Below, one piece after another: positions 59,644-64,000 of a stretch of 64,000 nt of DNA (position 1 is the stretch's first letter; every line of letters starts with the position of its first letter). The notes below the pieces were generated by a model that did not search any database, had not been told where the DNA came from, and saw nothing but the letters and a program-made list of their open reading frames with translations. The position numbers and the translations under genes were made by a program. Origin of the DNA: Nitriliruptor sp040882055 (lineage in GTDB: Bacteria > Actinomycetota > Nitriliruptoria > Nitriliruptorales > Nitriliruptoraceae); the NCBI GenBank assembly GCA_040882055.1, contig JBBECA010000072.1:1-64000 (forward strand). The letters run 5' to 3'.

Positions 59644-60363
59644 TCAGCGGTCCGCCTCGAGCCGGTCGATCGCGGCGAGGGCGGCTTGGGTACCCGCGCC
59701 GGTGATGCGCCGGGCGACCGCCCCGGCCCGGGCGCCGTCGTGCGCGGCGATGGCGTCGACGAGCGTGCGGTACCCGGCGACGTCGTCGATCTCGGCGCTC
59801 ATCACCGTCGCGAGCACGTCCATCGCCGGGAGGTAGGCCGCCTCGAGGGCGTTGAACAGCAACCGCTCGACCACGTTGCCACCGCCGTCGACGATGGTGG
59901 ACCAGAGGGCGTGCACGGCCAGCTGGCGCTGTCCGGTGCTGGCCGCCTCGATGTCCTCGAGCCGCTCCTCGAGGCGGCCGAGTATGCCGGCGTCACGGCG
60001 GACCGCGCAGCGGCGTGCGACGTCCGGCGCGAGGGTGAACCGGGTCTCGAGGATGCTGCGGACCACGTCGAGGTCGGGTGTCCCGCCACGCAGCAGCAGC
60101 CGGGGCAGCAGCTCGGGGCCCGCCGAGCGGCGGAAATCGCGCACCGTGGTCGCGTCGCCCTGCCGCACGTCGATCAGTCCGGCCTGCGCGAGGCGTTGGA
60201 GGGCCTCGCGGACCGCGGGCCGTGACACCCCGAGCACCTCGGCGAGCCGGCGCTCGGCGGGAAGCTCGCTGCCGGGTGTCAGCTCGCCGCCGATGATGTC
60301 CGCTGCGAGCTGGTCGAAGACGGCGTCCGGGACGGACCTGCGGGCGACGGGGGTCAGGGCCAC
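59644..60363 (-). CDS. GntR-family regulator, FCD (FadR-like) subgroup
   Basis: 239 residues from GTG 60363 with GGAG. Winged HTH: PAERRLAEVLGVSRPAVREA, preceded by QLAADIIGGELTPGSELP. C-terminal FCD helical ligand-binding domain with a probable metal-binding His/Asp set (LETRFTLAPDVARR, ALWSTIVDGGG). A TAGGCT -10 box lies at 60394-60389 on the reverse strand, and the palindrome at 60424-60438 is a likely autoregulatory operator. The ligand is unknown; acyl or organic acids are common for this family. Confidence 0.9.
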   Translation of the reverse strand: MALTPVARRSVPDAVFDQLAADIIGGELTPGSELPAERRLAEVLGVSRPAVREALQRLAQAGLIDVRQGDATTVRDFRRSAGPELLPRLLLRGGTPDLDVVRSILETRFTLAPDVARRCAVRRDAGILGRLEERLEDIEAASTGQRQLAVHALWSTIVDGGGNVVERLLFNALEAAYLPAMDVLATVMSAEIDDVAGYRTLVDAIAAHDGARAGAVARRITGAGTQAALAAIDRLEADR

Positions 60364-60423
60364 GGCTGCTCCAGGTGCGGGGTCCCGTAGCCTACCTGAA
60401 CGCGGCCACCGGACCGCTGAACT

Positions 60424-60438
60424 GGTGGTCGGACCACC
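60424..60438. promoter_or_regulatory. FadR-type operator palindrome
   Basis: GGTGGTCGGACCACC: perfect 15-base palindrome (7-base arms, one central base). The inner TGGTCGGACCA fits the FadR-family operator form TGGTnnGACCA. It lies 61 bases upstream of the GntR start and 161 bases before yqgE. Confidence 0.6.
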
Positions 60439-60598
60439 GGCCGACGGCGGCGTGCTCGGCCGCGTCGGGACCGCAGCGGCGCGGACTGGAGACCGGCCGG
60501 CCCGTCGCGCGAAGGCCCGAGATGGCGGGACAGCGGGGTCTGGCGGACCTGCGGCCGACTTCGGTACCGTCGTGGGCCGACGTCAGGAGGGGTCCGCG

Positions 60599-61153
60599 GT
60601 GACCGACGACTGCACCGGCCGGCTCCTCGTGGCCTCCCCGCAGCTCGACGAGCCGACGTTCCGCCGCACCGTGGTGTTCGTGCTCGACCACGACGAGGCC
60701 GGCGCGCTCGGGGTCGTGCTCAACCGCGCGTCGATCGTGCCCGTCGCGGAGGCGGTGCCGGGCTGGGACGACCTGGCGTGCGAGCCCGCGTTGATCTTCG
60801 ACGGTGGTCCGGTGGAGCCCGAGGTGGTGGTCGCCCTCGGCGGCTCGGTCGCCCGCGTCGGCGCGCCCGACGGTGGGATGCTCGACGAGCACGTACGTCT
60901 CGTGGACCTCTCCGCCGACCCGATCCTCGAGCAGCTCGAGCTCGAGACGGTGCGGATCTTCGCCGGTTACGCGGGCTGGGCGCCCGGCCAGCTCGAGAGT
61001 GAGCTGGCCCAGGAGGCCTGGATCGTGGTGGACGCCGAGCCGGGGGACGTGTTCACCGGCGACCCGTCGGGGCTGTGGCACGCGGTCCTCGGTCGTCAGC
61101 CGGGCCAGCTGCGGCTGCTCGCGACGTTCCCCGACGACCCGTCCCAGAACTAG
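60599..61153 (+). CDS. YqgE/AlgH family protein (UPF0301)
   Basis: 184 residues from GTG 60599 with AGGAGGGG. Core RLLVASPQLDEPTFRRTVVF, LDHDEAGALGVVLNRAS, FDGGPVEPEVVVAL and FAGYAGWAPGQLESEL are diagnostic of UPF0301. The family is widespread and its biochemical role is not settled. Upstream longer frame (59852) is antisense to the GntR gene. Confidence 0.93.
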   Translation: MTDDCTGRLLVASPQLDEPTFRRTVVFVLDHDEAGALGVVLNRASIVPVAEAVPGWDDLACEPALIFDGGPVEPEVVVALGGSVARVGAPDGGMLDEHVRLVDLSADPILEQLELETVRIFAGYAGWAPGQLESELAQEAWIVVDAEPGDVFTGDPSGLWHAVLGRQPGQLRLLATFPDDPSQN

Positions 61154-61191
61154 CCACCCGACGCAGCGCCGAGGTCACCGCAGCGCGGAGG

Positions 61192-61659
61192 TCACTCCCC
61201 GCCGTCGCTCGGTGGCTGCGGGTCGTCGCAGCGTGCCGGGTCCTCCCCGTCCGCGCCGTGGTAGGCGATCTGTTCGCCACCGGCGTCGAGGACGACGCGG
61301 TAGCCGGGGACGAGCGCCTGGGTGTACATCACGTCCGGATCGGGGCACCCGAGGGACCCGTCCGACCAGGTGACCTGCTCGGCCACCACCACCTCCACGT
61401 CGGCGGGGTCGACGCCCTCGGTGGCGGCCAGATCGGCGATCGCTGCCTCGGTCGCCGCGTCGAGTTCCGTCCCGTCCCCGGTTCCGTCCCCGGTTCCGTC
61501 TCCGGTCCCGTTGTCGCCGCCGTCGGCAGGCTCCTCGGCGCCGTCCGCAGCGCCATCGTCGGCGGGCTCGACGGTCGGTGTCGGTTCGTCCTCAATGCCA
61601 CAGGCGGTCGCGGTGAGGCCGAGCGCGAGGAGCGTGGCGAGGGTCGCGGTGGTGCGCAT
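61192..61659 (-). CDS. Putative lipoprotein with GDGT repeats
   Basis: 155 residues. Signal peptide with lipobox TATAC (Cys about residue 20). Next is a low-complexity stretch with GDGT repeats encoded by tandem DNA repeats, then a folded region with ADLAATEGVDPADVEVVVAE, GSLGCPDPDVMYTQALVPGY and RVVLDAGGEQIAYHG. The two Cys (GCPDP and ARCDDP) may form a disulfide. The CPDPDVMYTQALVPGY block is seen in secreted actinobacterial proteins of unknown role. Confidence 0.78.
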   Translation of the reverse strand: MRTTATLATLLALGLTATACGIEDEPTPTVEPADDGAADGAEEPADGGDNGTGDGTGDGTGDGTELDAATEAAIADLAATEGVDPADVEVVVAEQVTWSDGSLGCPDPDVMYTQALVPGYRVVLDAGGEQIAYHGADGEDPARCDDPQPPSDGGE

Positions 61660-61722
61660 CGGGTGTGCTCCGGTCGGGGGTGGTGGTGGTGGTGGGACGT
61701 CGACGGTGCCCCGAGGTTGCGG

Positions 61723-62461
<739 letters not shown>

Positions 62462-62643
62462 GTCGTGGCTCCGATCAGGGTCGGCGCGTTTGCGGCGACC
62501 GCAGGGGACGGTAGGCAGGGGGCCGGTTGAGGTCAACTGGTATGACCAAAGCCGCGGCACGGCGTGGCTGGGGTGCGCACGCTCGGTGGGAGTCGGCGTA
62601 CCCTCACGCCCCTATCCCGCCCGCCGCCCGATCGAGCTGCGCC

Positions 62644-62883
62644 GTGTCCGAGACCTCGTTCGGTTTCCTGCTGTTCGGCTCCGTCGGGGCCATCGGGGCG
62701 GCCATGGCGTTCGGCACGCTCGCAGCGCTCTGGCGCTACCACCGCACCGGGACCTTCCCCGGTCACGACACGCCCGAGGTCGTCCCGCGCGCCAAGCTCG
62801 TGCGGATGTGGCTCCGCGTGGTCATCGGCCTGGCCATCGCGGCCTACGGCGTCTACGTGGTCGAGGCCTCCGGGGTGCTCTGA
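62644..62883 (+). CDS. Small two-helix membrane protein, 79 aa
   Basis: GTG 62644. Hydrophobic segments FGFLLFGSVGAIGAAMAFGT and MWLRVVIGLAIAAYGVYVV flank a polar loop (RYHRTGTFPGHDTPEVVPRA). No family is recognised. An earlier start in the same frame (62527) would add a basic, low-quality N-terminus. Precedes the acyl-CoA dehydrogenase with a 107-base gap. Confidence 0.6.
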   Translation: MSETSFGFLLFGSVGAIGAAMAFGTLAALWRYHRTGTFPGHDTPEVVPRAKLVRMWLRVVIGLAIAAYGVYVVEASGVL

Positions 62884-62939
62884 CCCGTCCTCATCACCCG
62901 GGTGCTCTGCCCGCGCCCGCGTTCGGTACCGTTCCGACC

Positions 62940-62964
62940 GGAACGTTCCACGCTGGAACGTTCC
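62940..62964. promoter_or_regulatory. 25-bp operator-like palindrome before the acyl-CoA dehydrogenase
   Basis: Arms GGAACGTTCCA and TGGAACGTTCC are an exact inverted repeat around CGC. A third half-site, GTTCC with its GGAAC partner, lies at 62931-62944. The layout is that of TetR-type or related dimer operators. The distance to the GTG at 62991 is 26 bases. Confidence 0.55.
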
Positions 62965-62990
62965 ACTCGTCGATCGACCGGGAGACCGCC

Positions 62991-64000
62991 GTGGAGCGCC
63001 GCATCTTCACCGAGGAGCACGACCAGTTCCGCCAGATGGTGCGGAGCTTCCTGCAGGCCGAGGTCGTGCCGTTCCACGAGCAGTGGGAGCGCGACGGGAT
63101 CGTCCCGCGCGAGCTGTGGAAGAAGGCCGGCGCTCAGGGGCTGCTCTGCACCGACGTGCCGACCGAGTACGGCGGCGGCGGCGTGGCGGACTTCCGCTAC
63201 AACGTCGTCATCACCGAGGAGCTGTGCAACATCGGCGCCTCAGGGGTGGGCTTCCCGCTCCACAACGACGTCGTCGTGCCGTACTTCCTCAAGTACGCCA
63301 CCGACGAGCAGAAGCAGCGCTTCCTGCCGGCGATGTGCTCGGGGGAGACCATCACCGCCATCGCGATGACCGAGCCGGGCACCGGCTCGGACCTCGCCGG
63401 TGTCAAGACCACCGCGATCGAGCAGAGCGACGGCTCCTACCTGCTCAACGGCGCCAAGACCTTCATCACCAACGGCATCACGGCCGACCTCGTCATCGTG
63501 GTCGCCAAGACCGACCCGGACGCCAAGCACGGCGGCATCTCGTTGCTGCTGGTCGAGCGCGGCATGGACGGCTTTGAGCGCGGCCGCAAGCTCGAGAAGA
63601 TCGGCATGGCCGCCCAGGACACCGCGGAGCTGTTCTTCACCGACGTGCGCGTCCCGGCCGAGAACGTCCTCGGCGAGCTCGGCAAGGGCTTCCTCTACCT
63701 CATGCAGGCGCTGCCGCAGGAGCGCCTCGGCATCGCCGTCGCCGGTTCGGCCGGCGCGATGGCCGCGGTCGAGATGACGCTGGCCTACTGCAAGGAGCGC
63801 GAGGCGTTCGGCCGCCCCATCGGCTCGTTCCAGAACACCCGCTTCAAGCTCGCCGAGATGAGGACCAAGGCCCTCATCACCCGCGAGTTCGTCGACCGCT
63901 GCACCGAGCTGCACAACGAGGGGAAGCTGCCCGTCGACGAGGCCGCCATGGCCAAGTACTGGGCCTCCGACGTGCTGAACGAGGTCGTGGACGAGTGCGT
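62991..64000 (+). CDS. Acyl-CoA dehydrogenase (partial at right edge)
   Basis: FAD enzyme for the alpha,beta-dehydrogenation of acyl-CoA in beta-oxidation or related pathways. GTG 62991 with GGAG 6 nt upstream. About 336 residues are present to the window edge. FAD/substrate motifs: EYGGGGVADFRYNVVI, AIAMTEPGTGSDLAGV (FAD), TFITNGITADLVIVVAK and the C-terminal-domain start LPQERLGIAVAGSAGA, REAFGRPIGSFQNTRFKLAEM. The catalytic Glu lies beyond the edge. Preceded by an operator-like palindrome. Confidence 0.93.
   Translation, partial: MERRIFTEEHDQFRQMVRSFLQAEVVPFHEQWERDGIVPRELWKKAGAQGLLCTDVPTEYGGGGVADFRYNVVITEELCNIGASGVGFPLHNDVVVPYFLKYATDEQKQRFLPAMCSGETITAIAMTEPGTGSDLAGVKTTAIEQSDGSYLLNGAKTFITNGITADLVIVVAKTDPDAKHGGISLLLVERGMDGFERGRKLEKIGMAAQDTAELFFTDVRVPAENVLGELGKGFLYLMQALPQERLGIAVAGSAGAMAAVEMTLAYCKEREAFGRPIGSFQNTRFKLAEMRTKALITREFVDRCTELHNEGKLPVDEAAMAKYWASDVLNEVVDEC

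Noticed and set aside
62945..62959. A further parS site before the acyl-CoA dehydrogenase
   Set aside because: It has one inserted base in the centre, so the palindrome spacing differs from parS; treated as an operator.

Overview
The window is a very GC-rich stretch of an actinobacterial chromosome around the replication origin. The order dnaA (divergent) - rpmH - rnpA - yidD - yidC - jag - rsmG - parA - parB is followed by cwlM, trxA/trxB, an ECF sigma/anti-sigma pair, a Ser/Thr kinase, a DUF6049 protein, a Nudix hydrolase and a CCA-adding enzyme, and further on by rpsF - ssb - rpsR - rplI - dnaB. This matches the origin-proximal order of mycobacteria and other Actinomycetota. GTG starts, four-base GTGA overlaps, leaderless promoters, a nickel superoxide dismutase and a DUF5318 protein agree. 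Nothing here fixes the genus; a deep-branching high-GC lineage (for example Nitriliruptoria) is only a guess.

Layout. Positions 1-1223 hold the 5' part of dnaA on the reverse strand; 1224-1826 is the dnaA/rpmH spacer with DnaA-box-like sites. 1827-4640 is the rpmH-rnpA-yidD-yidC-jag operon. 4641-6349 is a gene-free 1.7 kb spacer with seven parS-like palindromes, followed by rsmG-parA-parB (6350-9265). 9427-13246 is a reverse-strand block (aminotransferase, ddl, HAD phosphatase, rpiA) with a further parS palindrome in front of rpiA. 13359-15923 carries a small membrane protein, a GNAT protein and an MFS transporter, convergent with cwlM. At 17097-18202 an HNH nuclease gene sits between two related repeats of about 73 bp. 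18326-22175 holds two envelope genes, trxA/trxB and a zinc-finger membrane protein. 22189-28904 is one reverse-strand run: Nudix, DUF6049, a single-pass protein, Ser/Thr kinase, sigma factor, anti-sigma factor. 28994-43807 is mixed housekeeping and accessory content: dtd, pilT, PH-domain proteins, NDH-2, CCA enzyme, methyltransferase, sodX/sodN, prolyl oligopeptidase, alaX and small zinc-ribbon proteins. 44070-52930 has a repeat-rich surface protein, tyrS, a two-component system and a large membrane protein. 53348-58246 is the S6/SSB/S18/L9 operon followed by an intein-containing dnaB. 58372-64000 ends with DUF1028, a FadR-type regulator, YqgE, a lipoprotein, a fatty-acid-hydroxylase-type protein and a truncated acyl-CoA dehydrogenase.

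How the genes work together. The first 10 kb is replication initiation and chromosome segregation (DnaA, ParA, ParB, parS) together with ribosome and membrane-insertion functions. The 15.8-28.9 kb part is an envelope and redox stress module (CwlM, thioredoxin system, ECF sigma and anti-sigma factors, Ser/Thr kinase, DUF6049). The 53-58 kb part is replication and translation again.

Sequence quality. Three apparent frameshifts (near 29429, 51640 and the 31-G/9-C tract at 62399-62438) suggest either several recently broken genes or local sequence errors; the homopolymer tract is the most suspicious.
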